64,000 nucleotides of DNA from Solen grandis. Lineage: Eukaryota; Mollusca; Bivalvia; Adapedonta; Solenidae. The stretch spans positions 63,167,909-63,231,908 of the forward strand of contig CM037782.1 of NCBI GenBank assembly GCA_021229015.1, in the 5' to 3' direction. The notes under the pieces were generated by a model that made no database searches, was not told where the DNA came from, and saw nothing but the letters and a program-made list of their open reading frames with translations. How positions within the stretch are numbered: the stretch's first letter is position 1; the number at the start of each line of letters is the position of its first letter. This document shows positions 21,598 through 34,225 of this stretch, in pieces. Both the position numbers and the translations under genes were made by a program.

Positions 21598-21882
21598 GTG
21601 CTAAGTTCACGCCGCCAGGCTGCTTAGTTCACACCGACACCGCCAGGCCGCCAAGTTCACGCCGCCAGGCCGCAAGGTCGCTGGCTGCTAAGTTCATGCC
21701 GCCATGCTGTTAAGTTCAGCCCGCTAGGCTGCTAAGTTCACGCCGCCAGGTCGCCATGCTGCTAAGTTCACGCCGCCAGGCCACTAGGCTGCTAAGTTCA
21801 CGCCGCCAGGTCGCTAGGCTGCTAAGTTCACGCCGCCAGGCCGCTGGCTGCTAAGTTCACGCCGCCAGGCTGCTAGGCTGCA
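21598..21882 (+). repeat. GC-rich minisatellite
   Basis: GCTGCTAAGTTCACGCCGCC and AGGC recur about ten times with 20-35-bp spacing and variable inserts. It stands out sharply from the AT-rich surroundings. Confidence 0.93.
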
Positions 21883-23239
21883 AAATTCTGAGTAAGGGGA
21901 GATCCTTTGAAAGCATCCATAACAACGAAAATACTGAAAATTTCAGACTCGGTTTAATTGAAATTCTGAAAAGTGCAACGTTGCTTATGCCCCCTAGCAC
22001 CGGCTTAAGAGGAACTGAACTCAACTTTCAAAATGTAAATACATTGAAATAAATTATCCCAAAGGACCAGGAAGTACAACTTTACGAACATTAATGTAAA
22101 ATGAAAACAGTATATGTGTATCCGAAACATATATCACATATCAAGATAGACATATTAAAAGAAACATGATTTGAAATAAAATATTATTTCTTCATTAAGA
22201 AAAGTCCATAACATTTGAAATTTATTTATTTACTTTGATTATTTATTAGAGTAGTAATATAATTCTGCAAAGTATCTACATGTATTTATAAAACAAAATC
22301 AAACTTTTAATATTTATTGTGTTACTATGAAGCAGATATTCATAAATTACAACAAACTGTATCTTAGAAAGAGTGCTTGTATCATCGCCTTGTTATTGTT
22401 GTATATTTTATTCCATGAAAGAATATTGCATTATAGTCTTTGATGATTTTCTTAGTGTGATGTAATTGCGTTTGTGTATGTTCCCAGAAACAGGCGTTTT
22501 TCACAGGGGTTCCAACCCAAGCCCATATACACAAGTTTTGATTCCCAGTGAAGCGGTTTGAGTTATTGTTATCCAATACCTACATTTAATATACATCGAC
22601 CCAGATTCCGGGACTCCAATTCAACATCAGAAGTTTACATTTTTATCATTGAAATTGACAAAAGATATCATTTTTTTAAATTGGAGATGAAGGTATGTAT
22701 CCAACCCCTGGATCTAAGAATGGTGAATGTGGACGACTAAGGAAAAGATAGTTTACACGAGGTCAAGATGTCTCACCGTTTATCTGTATTCTGTCTTAAC
22801 TTGCTTATTTTTTTTCTACCAACAGGCAGTATTTATTGGGAGAATCATGGCTAATTAGGAAACAAGATTTAGCTGTCTGGTGTAATAAAATATTTAACAC
22901 TTGGCTTGGTGAGCCCCAAATATTAAGATTACATGTATTTACATTCTTGTCAAAATTATGATGAGGAGTACACACAAACCGTTAAATAGCATATATTTAC
23001 AGCGTTGTTGTGACAGAGTCTATAATATTTTGGTTTCCGCAATATATAACAAATTAATGTACAAACCATTGAACAATATAGTTTTCAAACCATTGAACAA
23101 TAGAGTTTTGAAATGTTCACAAAACAACATTGGGTAAACATGTAATTTGGTAATTTTCTCGCTGTCTGCTCGCTTAGAGCTAGCCCAGACGATAGGATGA
23201 CGTAACTCAATATGCGCGTATAGACGTTTTTGTTTATAA
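21883..23239. other. Intergenic, nothing recognised
   Basis: AT-rich with no repeat family or coding signal that I can support. Confidence 0.6.
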
Positions 23240-23265
23240 CCCCCCCCCCCCCCCCCCCCCCCCCC
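23240..23265 (+). repeat. Poly-C tract
   Basis: A 26-bp run of C, followed by GTTCTG. The length is likely approximate in an assembly. Confidence 0.9.
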
Positions 23266-23479
23266 GTTCTGATATTACAAGCATGAAACTACTATATATT
23301 AGTCTAGGCATAATGTAAAACGCTATAATCAACTGACTTTTTTTCTAACATTTTTGTCCCACTCTTTTAAAATATCAATCAACAAAATACGTATCTGATC
23401 TGCATGAAAACGTTTGATTTTATGCTGTTCCCATGCTGTAGTAGTGGTATAAAATTGAACTTATATTATCTTGCCATAG

Positions 23480-23560
23480 AGCTAGCTTTTGTGGTCACAT
23501 GGTAGAGTGTCCGACTTGCATACCAAGGGTCCCGAGTTCAATTTCAGCTCGGAGCTGTAG
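23480..23560 (+). repeat. tRNA-like SINE head, isolated
   Basis: GTGGTCACATGGTAGAGTGT resembles an A-box and CCCGAGTTCAATTTC a degraded B-box, with tRNA-like spacing. No body from the other SINE types follows, and the acceptor stem does not pair. Confidence 0.45.
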
Positions 23561-25194
23561 GGTTTAAGTTTATATCGAGACAACAACCACTTACGATCAG
23601 TTCCAAAAATATATCTTGCCTTGATTAAAAAGAATGTATTAAACTGAATGAGGCAGGAACATTTCATCATGGTGCACTGGAGAGAAATTGCCATGTTTTC
23701 TGGAATCCTGTTGATCTGTGTCTGTATTCAGAAGTTAATGTGTAAGAAAAATGATATTTATGACTTTATAGAGTACATGTTAAGTGATCGGAAAGTGGTT
23801 GTACCGGACTGTTATGTAGAACATAATCAAGCCTTAGTTGTCCTTAGTTGGCCGTAAAACTGTGGGTGAAAGAAGTAATATTCATGCACTGGTATCCCTA
23901 AACTTATCCTCATTTCATAGAATCCTAAAAATATTACAAGTGTATCTTCTAAAACATGTTTTAACACAGTCTGTGTGTCATATTTGTATCCAGCAGACAA
24001 CAGCGCATACGAAATTTTTTGTTTCCCGACCCAACAATAAAATCCAACAGAGCATCTGCTGGTTCCTGGTCCAGTCGAAAAATAATTTTGGCGTTCATGC
24101 GGCAGTCACTTTACCATATTACATATTTTCAAATGTTCAATTGTCAAATGCACACGTGTAAGATGTACGCGCAACAATTCACACTACGGAATCGTGAAAT
24201 CGTTGCCGATTCTATTTGTTCATTTGTAGAATGTGTTAATTCTTATTATCATAAAGCTGACGTTTATGTTGATTACATTTCTGTATTTACACATTTTACG
24301 AAAATACAATTTTAAAGTTTACAATAAATGAACATTTAAATTATGACATTAAGAATAATCACATATTTGCGCATTTCAAAGTTAACACATGTCATTATTA
24401 TACATTTTCATCACTTGCAATTCTACATTATAAAACTTGCGTCTTTTACAATAATGTAATTAGAATTCACAGAACATTTAAACAGAATGAAATGTGTGAA
24501 TTCGGCATTTCGGTGTGTTATTTACGGAGTTATAATCAAATATTCGACAAATACAATAAATATGTTGTTAAAAGCAACAAATGCATCGTTTGTATTGTAA
24601 AATAATTTTGGCGATGATTCCCTTCCATAAATTAATACAGTCAGGTCTACAGCTTGTTCGCGGTAACTTTGCTTCGGTCATGCACACATAAATTTAATAT
24701 GCACACCTACGGAAAGCTCTGTACTATCGTTGTAAGACCCCGGCAGGCCCGCCGCGTGTCGGTTGTATATCTACCTTGTAGGGAACGTCATGACACAATG
24801 ATATTTTCCATCGCACATTTTGGACTTCACTGATTTAACACGATTCTGCTTTACAACAAAAGGTTGGAATATCACTTAACATGATGTCTTTTTTATCTCA
24901 GAAACATAGTACTTCTTTATCTCGAACTTTCCAGCAATTTTGACTGAAATTATAAGACGCGAGTGAAAGTAGGCTAATCGTGAAAACTTTTGAATACACA
25001 TCAAAAATGAAACTAACACGCGCCTACGTCACTGGTATGCAGCATGTATCGATATAAATAGATACAACTGAGGGGATGCAAAAAAGAGGGTATAAGACAA
25101 AAAAAAAAAAAAAGATTCGTCTCTCAGGCACCACCGCATTCGTTTTAAGTTGTGTGTGTGTGACGTAGTCACTCACAACTACAGTACCTAACGG
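23561..25194. other. Intergenic, nothing recognised
   Basis: AT-rich. Several short open frames (about 100 codons at most) lack domains or splice context. A poly-A run is at 25100-25113. Confidence 0.6.
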
Positions 25195-25375
25195 CGCCGT
25201 GGTCCAGTGGTAACGTATCCAATTACGGTTGTGGGGGTTCGAACCCCGTTGGAGGCAAGAATTCTTCATGACATTCCCAGACGCAAAGTACTGGTCCAAC
25301 CCAGGAACCGTCGAGAGGGATTAATATAAGTTGTAAGAACTGTTTCCCAATCGACGTAGAATAAATAAGTTTAAA
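25195..25375 (+). repeat. SINE type C, copy C1, full length
   Basis: The tRNA-like head has GCCGTGGTCCAGTGGTAACG and B-box GGGGTTCGAACCCCG. The body is CCCAGACGCAAAGTACTGGT, then CCAACCCAGGAACCGTCGAG. The tail is TTTCCCAATCGACGTAGAAT followed by AAATAAG. The head cannot fold into a full tRNA, because the 3' acceptor strand is absent. Confidence 0.85.
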
Positions 25376-27101
25376 CTAATTATAGTATTAGTACCTACAT
25401 TCTCTACATTTAAAACCGAATAACCTCTTAATTTTGTATGAATGATCGAACGATTGAAATGAGTTCTACAACACAAGTATGCTGAGATTCAGCCAAAGTG
25501 TTGAAAACTCATTTTTGAGTAAAAAATACATAGTTACGGGAAACAATAATTGTATGTAGCATAAAAACACAAAAGAACTATTTTCATTGTGATGTTGCGT
25601 AGCTTTCACTTTTCTATGCGGAGGAGAATAGTTTCTTTCGATGCAAAGGTGGCTCGTGCCTGAATTTGGATGAAAGATGTGAAGGCTTTGGCTATTTAGT
25701 GGTGTTACACACTTACAATAGTCCATGTAGAAAAATAGAAAGCTTGAATTCCGATACAAATACGCACAACTTTCAAGCTATTTCAGATAAATCGAGATAC
25801 CTCCAGGGGTTATTTGTTGCTCGATAGAATGGCTGTTACCTGTACATTTGTATATATCTTCTATCAGAAGTTACTTAGGACACCGAATGTAGCCATTTTT
25901 TTTCATCTATAAATAAAAACTGTGCCGTCGCTCGGTAGTACAAATCAAAGCACTGATAATGCTAAGAGAGCAGTATTGTCGCATTTCTTTTGGTTATTAA
26001 AGTAACTTTATTAAACGGCGGTCAAATTTTCGCGCAATGCCAATAACCCCACTTTGCGTTAACATGGTCATTACAAGAAATTAAAGATGAATGCACCATT
26101 TGTTTCATAAGACTATAAACAACTGGCACATTGCCACTCTTACTTTCCCTATTTCTATAGCCACAATGAACAATCGTTTATTATTTTAATGTAAGATATT
26201 TGGCAAAAACAAAGTTACACTGCATAACTGCAGCTCGTCAAACCCTCTTCCACTTGAGACACACACAACTTCAGTGCCATCAGTGTTTTGATTAATTGCC
26301 CGCTTCGCTTTTGAAAAGTCCCGATCGTCGAATCCGCAACCAACTGCTGTGGAAACAGCCACCAGCCGCTGTTCACCTGTGCATGTTAAAACGTATATAT
26401 AGCGAATCCGAGTACCAGGCACCCAAGTCAAGGGCGTCTCTCGCACCAAGATTCCGATCCTTTTTACTTATTTTTCAAATGCGCTTCTACGACGCATATT
26501 ATGGCGAAGGGAAACAGAGAAACAGCATGTTTGGGTGATGGCAAATGCTGTATTCTTTTTTTTTAAAACTTGTCAGAGGAATCGCATTTTAACAATTTGA
26601 TATCTACAAGACAGAGGCTATGTAGCATGAAATTCCCGCTCTGGTTTTCTGTCTGCTTGATGGATACAGTATCCATGTCAAAATAATACAGAAACTGGTC
26701 CTATGAGCGCTGTATTATTGTGACAATTGCATGTATGTTTTAAAAGTGACCAAAACTGAGCATGTTTTTCCCCCCAATTTCTTTTATTTAAAGGGAGGCC
26801 TTAATGTTTAAGAGGGACACATTTATTAATAGAGAAGCCATTAAAGACATACTACTGAACTCAAGCTTAACTTTTCTTAATGTTGTTCATATAAAATCGG
26901 GACCTGCTACCGCATGAAGATCCATGATCAACAGCCATACCATCATTAAGACATCATAGTTTCAAAGTTTCATCGATAAATGATATTATAAAGTGGACGT
27001 TTAAGGAATGTAACTCCAGTGTTGTACTAGCCAGTTGGAAGCTTCAATGTTTCTATTTATAACGTTATTGATACCTGTGGTATCTGATGTATAATACAGA
27101 A
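25376..27101. other. Intergenic, nothing recognised
   Basis: No supported gene. An 87-codon minus-strand frame at 26186-26449 has somewhat higher GC but no recognisable domain. Confidence 0.55.
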
Positions 27102-27201
27102 NNNNNNNNNNNNNNNNNNNNNNNNNNNNNNNNNNNNNNNNNNNNNNNNNNNNNNNNNNNNNNNNNNNNNNNNNNNNNNNNNNNNNNNNNNNNNNNNNNN
27201 N
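27102..27201. other. Assembly gap
   Basis: Exactly 100 N, the conventional placeholder for a gap of unknown size. Confidence 0.99.
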
Positions 27202-27569
27202 AAAGACAGCAATGTAAATATCAATTAAACTTTGCATAATGGTAAAGTGTGACTGAGTTGATGAAGCTGCAACTTTGAATGCAGAAATGATGAGCTGACA
27301 CTGGGTACCACTCACTGTAGACTTTGACCTCTCAGTGACCATGACTTTGAAGTCATTCGACTAAGTTAACACTGCACAGCTGAGTGAGTTTGACAATTGC
27401 GTATATTATCATTTTCAAATTAGAGATTTGCGGACACCAGACGAGTAGTCTCCCCTATTTAATTATAAATGGAGACTTATGTAGTCCTGACAGGGTCACA
27501 GTCTCACTCAGATTTTTCATGTGAGGTACCGCTGATTTGAATAAGGTTGATAGTTCTACACAGATTTGT

Positions 27570-27850
27570 TTGTTAGTTGAGTTTAACGTCCCACCAACAG
27601 TATTTCAGACATTTGGAGACGATATCTACTTGAGACAGATATAGTGCTGCCACACTGCAGTATCACGCCGTAGACATGTGGCATCATACCACACCTAGTC
27701 ACATTATCCTGACACCTGGCCAACCAGTCCTGGAACTACCCTTATATAATGAGCGTCAAACAAGGGAGCTATACCAGTGCCATTTTTTTACGACTCTTGT
27801 ATGTCGCGGCCGGGGATCAAACCTACGACCTCCCCCTCCCGAGGTAAGAT
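27570..27850 (-). repeat. SINE type B, copy B2
   Basis: GAGTTTAACGTCCCACCAAC, then ATATAGTGCTGCCACACTGC and GGGGATCAAACCTACGACCT match copy B1 through the body and most of the head. The head's B-box is mutated (ATCAAACC for ATCGAACC) and the outer head is truncated. Confidence 0.85.
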
Positions 27851-28097
27851 TAGAGTCAATACTGTTGCTCACATAGTATTGTAGCTCAGATTGTAAAGAG
27901 TCCGCATTGCAAAGAAAAATCCAGTTTCATATACTGGTGTCGTTTATGTAATGAATATTCATAAAGTAATTTGTTTGTGCATTAATATTCATGCGGTAAT
28001 TTAGAATGTTAATTATTTTTAAAATAAGAAAGTTCATTTAAATTATACTACATATTGATTGCATGAAAATTAAGCAAAGACCTTGTACTTTGAATGA

Positions 28098-28141
28098 TGT
28101 TGTTGTTGTTGTATTGGGGTTTACCGTCGCTGCGATAGTAC
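28098..28141 (-). repeat. SINE type A tail fragment (A9)
   Basis: GTTGTTGTTGTTGTATTGGG followed by GTTTACCGTCGCTGCGATAG is the reverse complement of the type A 3' end. Confidence 0.7.
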
Positions 28142-29130
28142 TTTGAATGATTATGGTGATTAAAAACTGAATTGTTATGAAAGTATTTGTATGTTAACTA
28201 TAACACAGGGAACCAATTAATGATAATTAATCATAATCAGTTCATGATTACAACTTATAATTAATTGCACTGATTTTTTTGCCGGATGAAAACCTGCCGC
28301 GAGTAACAGTTAATAAACCTGCCGTGAGTAACAGTTAATGGGACACATCTCTTTTCCTCATAACTATGAGTCTTATTTCGAACACTCAAAATGTTTGCTT
28401 ATTTTTCCAGAAGATCAAATGGATTTATATGGATTTCCTTATCATTAAAAAATGCAGAGAAAACCTAGCTAAGTTATCATGACATATAGCATGCCTATCT
28501 TAACTGGCATTTAATTTGCATTAACACAAATTTGTTTCACTTAACATTTTGATTTAGAGCAACCAGTCATATTTATGGCAGAACATGTTCCAATCTTAAT
28601 GTTGACACAGAGTGCACTGTGTTGTGATTGTCGTCATAACAAAGAATAAAAATGTTTGCAAAACACATGCACGGATCCAGGAATTTGTCTCGGGGGGAGG
28701 AGGGGTGTCCGACAAGGATACTTGCCATACTTCCAACTATGAAACGGGGTGGGGGGCAACTCTTAAAATCTCAGAACGTGGGGGTTGAGTGGAGAACCAC
28801 ATATTCAAATATCACAGATCAAACCACTATATTTCTAGATAAATAAAATTATTACCCAAATCCCAGAGGAGTACATGACTCTTACCCAAGGGGTGACATG
28901 CCCCTTTTCGCACATCTTTTATGCATGTTTTAGGGATAAGTTCTGTCGCCGATATTTTCAATATACTTCAACGTACATCTATGAGACCTATGTCAATCGA
29001 AAGTTCGATAAATTACGAACATTTTAGCATACTAACCATTATTCGAAACCGTGCAGTTGATTTTTTTTATAATGTTTCAAAATTTGAGATTCGATCATAC
29101 GTAAATATGAATAGCCTGGGTACCGAGGAT
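28142..29130. other. Intergenic, nothing recognised
   Basis: AT-rich. Contains a near-duplicate pair of CCTGCCG(C/T)GAGTAACAGTTAA at 28292 and 28318, otherwise nothing classifiable. Confidence 0.55.
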
Positions 29131-29133
29131 GAG

Positions 29134-29285
29134 TGTCAGGATAATGTGACTGGAAGTGGTATCATGCCACAATGTGACAAGTCTACAGCGTGATGCTACC
29201 TACTTTGTGGCAGCACTAGATCTGTCTTAAGCAGACACATAGTCTCCAAATGACTGAAATATATTGTTTGTGGGACGTTGAACCC

Positions 29286-29286
<1 letters not shown>
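29134..29286 (+). repeat. SINE type B, copy B4, partial
   Basis: GAGTGTCAGGATAATGTGAC, GTGGTATCATGCCAC and CTCCAAATGACTGAAATATA match the reverse complement of copy B1 in order. It ends in GGGACGTTGAACCCAACAC, leading into the AC microsatellite. Confidence 0.78.
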
Positions 29287-29332
<46 letters not shown>

Positions 29333-29373
29333 CACAAAAAACACACACACACACACAAACCCCCCCCCCCCCC
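29287..29373 (+). repeat. (AC)n microsatellite with C-run
   Basis: About 40 bp of AC, an interruption, a second AC block and a C homopolymer. It directly follows the 3' end of SINE B4. Confidence 0.93.
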
Positions 29374-29462
29374 AAAAAAAAACAACATTAAAGCAAATTT
29401 TTGCAGTTTAAAATGAGGTGTTTTATCAGACAATTACACGTGTAGCTTAATTTCAAACTGGA

Positions 29463-29670
29463 ATCCCCCTAGGCCGAACGAGTAAAGTCACCTCGTTGAC
29501 TTAACATCACTAAATCCCTCACCGCTATTGGTTCTAATTCCAAAAAATGTAACTATAGTTTTTCATGTGGGGAAGTCTTTCAGCTGGTTTCGATTAGGTC
29601 GGTGGGTCTGTTCTGGTATCCATGGACGTTTATCCACCTGTAATTAGCAGGATCTGACGGTAAATTCTAT
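29463..29670 (+). repeat. SINE type A, copy A10, old and diverged
   Basis: TAGGCCGAACGAGTAAAGTC in the head, CCCTCACCGCTATTGGTTCT at the B-box, TTTTTCATGTGGGGAAGTCT and TCCACCTGTAATTAGCAGGA in the body. All diverge from copy A2 but keep the order. Confidence 0.7.
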
Positions 29671-30375
29671 GTATTCAACACGTTTTTCCCCATCGTCGTA
29701 CACCCACGGTCTATACATTTCACTACTCTCCATTCATTAATCGTGGGATTTTCAACTAGAAAGTCTTACTTAATGGATGGGCCAAGGCCTCAACCTTTGA
29801 GCTGAAGCATCCACACGTCTAATGCCTTAAGTCTATCAAAAATGTTTCAAAATTAAAGGTAACACACTATGCTTGAACACAGTTTCTGGAAATAATACAC
29901 CCTTGCCTGAAGCAATTTTGCTTCAGACCAGCACGGTTAAAAACCAAGTCACGGTCTCTGAAATAATAATTGGAAACATACCAATACAGCGGGCTTCAAC
30001 ACCATTTCCTGGACAAGATATGTCCTGTCAAGACCTTAGAAGCAGAAACTTCTCAGGCTACATATCTATCTCTCTGCTAGGATGAAGACAAATGTAGATC
30101 ATTCGGGACAGCTCGTCTTGTATCCTACCACCGACGGATAAGGCCGAGTAGTTACGGTATGAATGAGACGCACTCCACCAGCCGTAACGAAACGCGCAAT
30201 ATTGCCGTAGAGAGTAAAAAGGATGGATAGCTCTTTTGATGTTACGCACAAAGTCGCAGTAAAAAAGTGAAACATGGAGACAAAGTTTGAAGATAGCAAT
30301 GAAGAATAGGTTTTTTGCTTAATTATGACTCTTACTGCTAGTACATAAGTCACATTTTTTTAAATGTCTAGAAAA
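29671..30375. other. Intergenic, nothing recognised
   Basis: Short reading frames on both strands, none with recognisable domain or splice context. Confidence 0.5.
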
Positions 30376-30384
30376 TGTGTGTGT

Positions 30385-30418
<34 letters not shown>
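30376..30418 (+). repeat. (GT)n microsatellite
   Basis: About 21 GT units with one AT interruption. Confidence 0.93.
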
Positions 30419-30421
<3 letters not shown>

Positions 30422-30595
30422 GTTGTTGTTTTTTTCTTCCTTTTTATCAATGTAATTATAAATGATACTATATATAGAGGATATGTGTTTGATTTGAGTG
30501 AATATGGAATATATCTCATCGAGAAGTGCGAAATTTTTAATATGCTCACAATCCCGTATCGCGTGGGAATTTTAATATGAATACCTTTATAGATT

Positions 30596-30712
30596 TTGAG
30601 CAAAGGAGCTTATAACTCCAAGTCATTTGATTCTTGGATTTGTACTGAAGTCTTCTTAAGCATTTAGAGGACCATGATTATAATTTAATGATGGATGGAT
30701 TACCTCAAATTA
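30596..30712 (+). repeat. Inverted-repeat element family M, copy Md (half)
   Basis: GAGCAAAGGAGCTTATAACT, then AGGACCATGATTATAATTTA and GATGGATGGATTACCT match the right half of the full copy at 59401-59596. Confidence 0.72.
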
Positions 30713-31633
30713 AAGCGTAGTTGAAATTATAGTTGATTTTATCAGCCGATAATAATCATGTGCACGCTGATGGTTCGTTAACATGGAATGAAGCGCGTGC
30801 TTAATTAAGCCTTGCTAATGATTAAATAGCCAGCATCTGATAGGTGTCTAAACTTTAAAAGATAATGACATTTTCACACGTTCAAGTACAGAAATAGACA
30901 AAAGTCTTCATTCCTAACATGTCGAAATTTATGGCTTGATGGATATAAATGGATAATACTTTATATGGTATATGAAACAATTCTGTGAATCTGAGCTTCA
31001 ATATTTTATCAGCAAACAGAGGAAATTCTGACCAGGCAGCTCCTTTCAGGAACTGTCTGATCCGGGTCTGCTCTGCTTGCCGATGCGTCAAAGTGAGTCT
31101 ATGAAGTAAAGGGTTATGAACTATATATTTTTCACGGAATGGGGATCTGCTATTACCCGGTAAAATTCGATGTTTTAAACTGACCAATCAGTGAAAAATA
31201 TAAAATATACGTTTATTTCTCATTGATCAATGTGTGAAATTGAACACAAACAAGTAGATTAGGTGTTCGAAATTGCTCGTTGATGAACATAGGTTTACGT
31301 TTCATTTGAAACCGGTATTTTTAATTTTGACTATTATTTTGCGGTAACTTGCACGCACAAGTTGTATTTTTTTATGAAAATGGTGATACGGGGGCTAAAT
31401 AATACAGAAAAAAAGGGTCATTATATTACTTTATTTAGAAAATAACATGTTGAATTTTAACTGCCTACTTTTTTATGAAATATAAATGGAAAATGATTTG
31501 GGTAACGCCCAACTAATGCGTTACCCAACTCATTTTACATTTCTGTAACGCCAATCAGAAAACAACATGCATAAAGGTTATATTTTAAATCAAGAGATAG
31601 TTTAACTCTTTTTCTTGGCTTATTTAACCTTGT

Positions 31634-31671
<38 letters not shown>

Positions 31672-32000
31672 TTTTATAACAAAATTCAAATTTTGCGTGG
31701 AAGTTACCCGCAAATAATTGTCAAAATTGAAAAATGCCGTTCAAATGTTTGAGAAAACTGTTAGCAAGACGATAAACAATAAGGTATAGCCAATAACAAT
31801 ATTCCATTCCGCATAGGATGCAGCAGGTCTAATACGTAAGAATGAATGGTATGATATAAAATTACCTGAAAAAAGGGCCTGAATCGGACGTTTCAGTCCG
31901 CCATATTGACAGTATTACCACAAAAGTCACGTGACTCCCTGCCGTGGTAGCCTTTTCCTACAATCCCATTATGATACAATTTTAATGAAAAAGATATATT
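30713..32000. other. Intergenic, nothing recognised except an ATC microsatellite
   Basis: AT-rich; the microsatellite at 31634-31671 is listed separately. No gene supported. Confidence 0.55.
31634..31671 (+). repeat. (ATC)n microsatellite
   Basis: About 12 uninterrupted ATC units. Confidence 0.95.
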
Positions 32001-32240
32001 GTTTTGTTGTTGTTTTGGGGTTTACCGTCAATCATATAGCGACGTCCAACTAATTACAGGTGGAGGAAGACCCCGAGTACACAGAGGTACGCGGGTAGAA
32101 CCACCGACATACCGCAAGCCAGCTGGAAGTCTTCCTCACACGAAAAATCCGAAGTCCCTACCGGGATTCGAACCCAAAGCGGTGAGGGGCTGAGAGATTT
32201 GTAGTCTACGAATGTAACCGCTCGGCCACGGCGGCCCCGT
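32001..32240 (-). repeat. SINE type A, copy A3, full length
   Basis: The reverse complement starts GGGGCCGCCGTGGCCGAGCG with B-box GGGTTCGAATCCCGG. The body and the tail with GTTGTTGTTTTGGGGTTTAC (plus-strand reading) match copy A2. Confidence 0.92.
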
Positions 32241-32335
32241 AAGATACATGTATATTGCAGACTAACACAAATGGTACATAATGTGCAAATATTTGTAGTA
32301 AAATAACAGTTAGACGCAGTGAAAATGTTGATCAA

Positions 32336-32735
32336 ATTTTTGGATGGATGTCAAAATACTCTCATTGTTTACATTTTGCATTAGCGAAGGAGTATTCCCG
32401 AAGACGATCTGAGATCGATAATTGTTTGAATTCGAAAAGTCGTTGACGATTAATTTATACACTCGTGATTTGTTAACGGAGACATACGAAGTCTATGTGA
32501 ACCGTTAGAAAATTGATGAAGATATGCCTAATATGCAAATTAGGTATTTTTGTAACAGTTGAATGTTCTTAAGTATTTTTTCTTTTCTTATTTATGAATT
32601 ATATCAATGTTGTTGTAAACAAGAATGAACAGATTGCATCTCTTAACAAATCTGTAGCATATATTTTGCTTTTCTGTTCGGTGATGTACATTGCTTTTGT
32701 AAGAATAATAGACTTATATAGTCCTTTAGGCTTGC
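32336..32735 (+). repeat. Dispersed repeat D, copy 1
   Basis: TTTGGATGGATGTCAAAATA, TTTGCATTAGCGAAGGAGTA, CACTCGTGATTTGTTAACGG, ATATGCAAATTAGGTATTTT and GAACAGATTGCATCTCTTAA occur in the same order as in 49433-49795. Not assigned to a known class. Confidence 0.78.
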
Positions 32736-33662
32736 ATATTGCAAAACACAGGTGTCCGATTGAAGATCTGGTAGTTGTAGACTCGTTATTAACCATCTTA
32801 CGTCAAATAATAAGCTGGACATTTATCTGTCTATCTGTTAATTTCCCGCAAATTTCAAACGTAAACGTTTCTTTGTCCATCATTTATAATACAATTGTTC
32901 GCGAAGGATGCAGGTGAAAGAACATTCATGTGGTGTTAACATGCAACATTACAGTCAGTCTAGCTCTAATGGCCTAGAAAACCACAACCAGGGAACATTA
33001 GCAACTTCAGAGCATATTCAAAGCGCATTACTAAACATGTTTTATAAAGCACGCAGAAGTCCATTGACTGATTTCTCTGTCAGACAACACTGTTGTAGAT
33101 AAATTGATTTTATCCGAGTTGAAACTGTTTGTTGTTGTGTTAGAAGATATCGTCGCTGTGACTGTGTTTCAGTCATGTGCTCAAACAAAACAGGAAGACC
33201 CACCATATATTTCTATCTACATGTGTATACTTGGAATTACATATATTCTGACTTTTTGTTTCATCTGGTGTAAAGAACCATTCCTTTCTGACATTCGTGA
33301 AATTTGAAGTCGCTGTGATATTTCTTTCATTGAAATAATTTGAACGATATGAAAAAAGGGCCAAAAATGAAACTGTCTTCGATAAGAATCGGTTATACAG
33401 CATCCCGATAGATTGGCTTAGTTTATCATTATTCAATATTGACATTTTTGTTTGCCTTGATTTTACGTGATTGGATTCAATTGTGATTTATTCCTGGTCA
33501 AGGTGCACGTGCATAACCCCTTAATTCTGTTGTTAACCGAAAAGCATGGTTTACTCCTGGTTAAACTTGGGTCAACGGGTACCCCAACGATTACATTACT
33601 TTGCTTATTAGTTATAATTGTTAACATAATATTCAAAGAGATATTAAGAATGGAAAAGTTGG
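32736..33662. other. Intergenic, nothing recognised
   Basis: Short open frames on both strands (up to about 107 codons) without domains. The first of them overlaps repeat D. Confidence 0.5.
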
Positions 33663-33716
33663 TACTTTCTTTTTTGGTTGAGTATATATAATACTCATCC
33701 AAAAAAAGAAACGCAG
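33663..33716. repeat. Two Tc1-like element ends, back to back
   Basis: ACTTTCTTTTTTGGTTGAGT at the left is the inverse of ACTCATCCAAAAAAAGAAAC at the right, separated by ATATATAAT. Such AT-flanked A-rich ends with AAACGCA are typical of Tc1/mariner termini. The right-hand one is oriented to belong to the pseudogene at 34226-34560. Confidence 0.6.
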
Positions 33717-33948
33717 ATAAAACGTACATTAAATGTGCAATATTCAATGACATGGCCTAAAATTATCTAAAAAAAAGCGGTCATACAACTTTCAAGGTCA
33801 CTGTGTAATTAACGTTGAATCTAAATTTGCTCAGCCGCGTGATTCACCGCGCCCAAATGAGAAAGTGTAAAAAAGCAAAATTTAAATCACGTGCAATTAT
33901 TTATAACATGTTGCTCAACACATTTTGTAATACCACACAATACTCTTG
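33717..33948 (+). other. 5' non-coding part of the Tc1-like element
   Basis: Lies between the element end at about 33695 and the SINE insertion. No coding sequence. Inferred from position only. Confidence 0.4.
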
Positions 33949-34138
33949 TTCGAATCCCTATAGGGACTTCGGATTTTTCATGTGAGGAAGCCTTCCAGCT
34001 GGCTTGCGGTAGGTCGGTGGTTCTACCTGGGTACCTCTGTGTACTCGGGGTCTTCCTCATCCTGTAATTAGCTGGACGTCGCTATATGATTGAAATACGA
34101 TCGCAGCGACGGTAAACCCCAATACAACAACAACAACA
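33949..34138 (+). repeat. SINE type A, copy A4, 5'-truncated, with perfect target duplication
   Basis: Begins in the middle of the B-box (TTCGAATCCC) and runs to CAACAACAAC. It is bounded by AATACTCTTG at 33939-33948 and 34139-34148, an exact 10-bp duplication. Confidence 0.95.
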
Positions 34139-34225
34139 ATACTCTTGAGACAAACAAATCTTTTTCCTCTATCTATAGTTAAATCTAACCATTTGCTATC
34201 ATAGTACGTCTGCCGGAAGATATAG

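Noticed and set aside
25195..25262. Candidate tRNA gene with good B-box
   Set aside because: No matching 3' acceptor strand, and it is followed by the type C SINE body and tail.
26186..26449. 87-codon minus-strand frame in a GC-richer patch
   Set aside because: No domain, no splice signals of note and an antisense frame is equally open.
27001..27342. 113-codon frame spanning the N gap
   Set aside because: A third of it is undefined sequence. The flanks show no coding signal.
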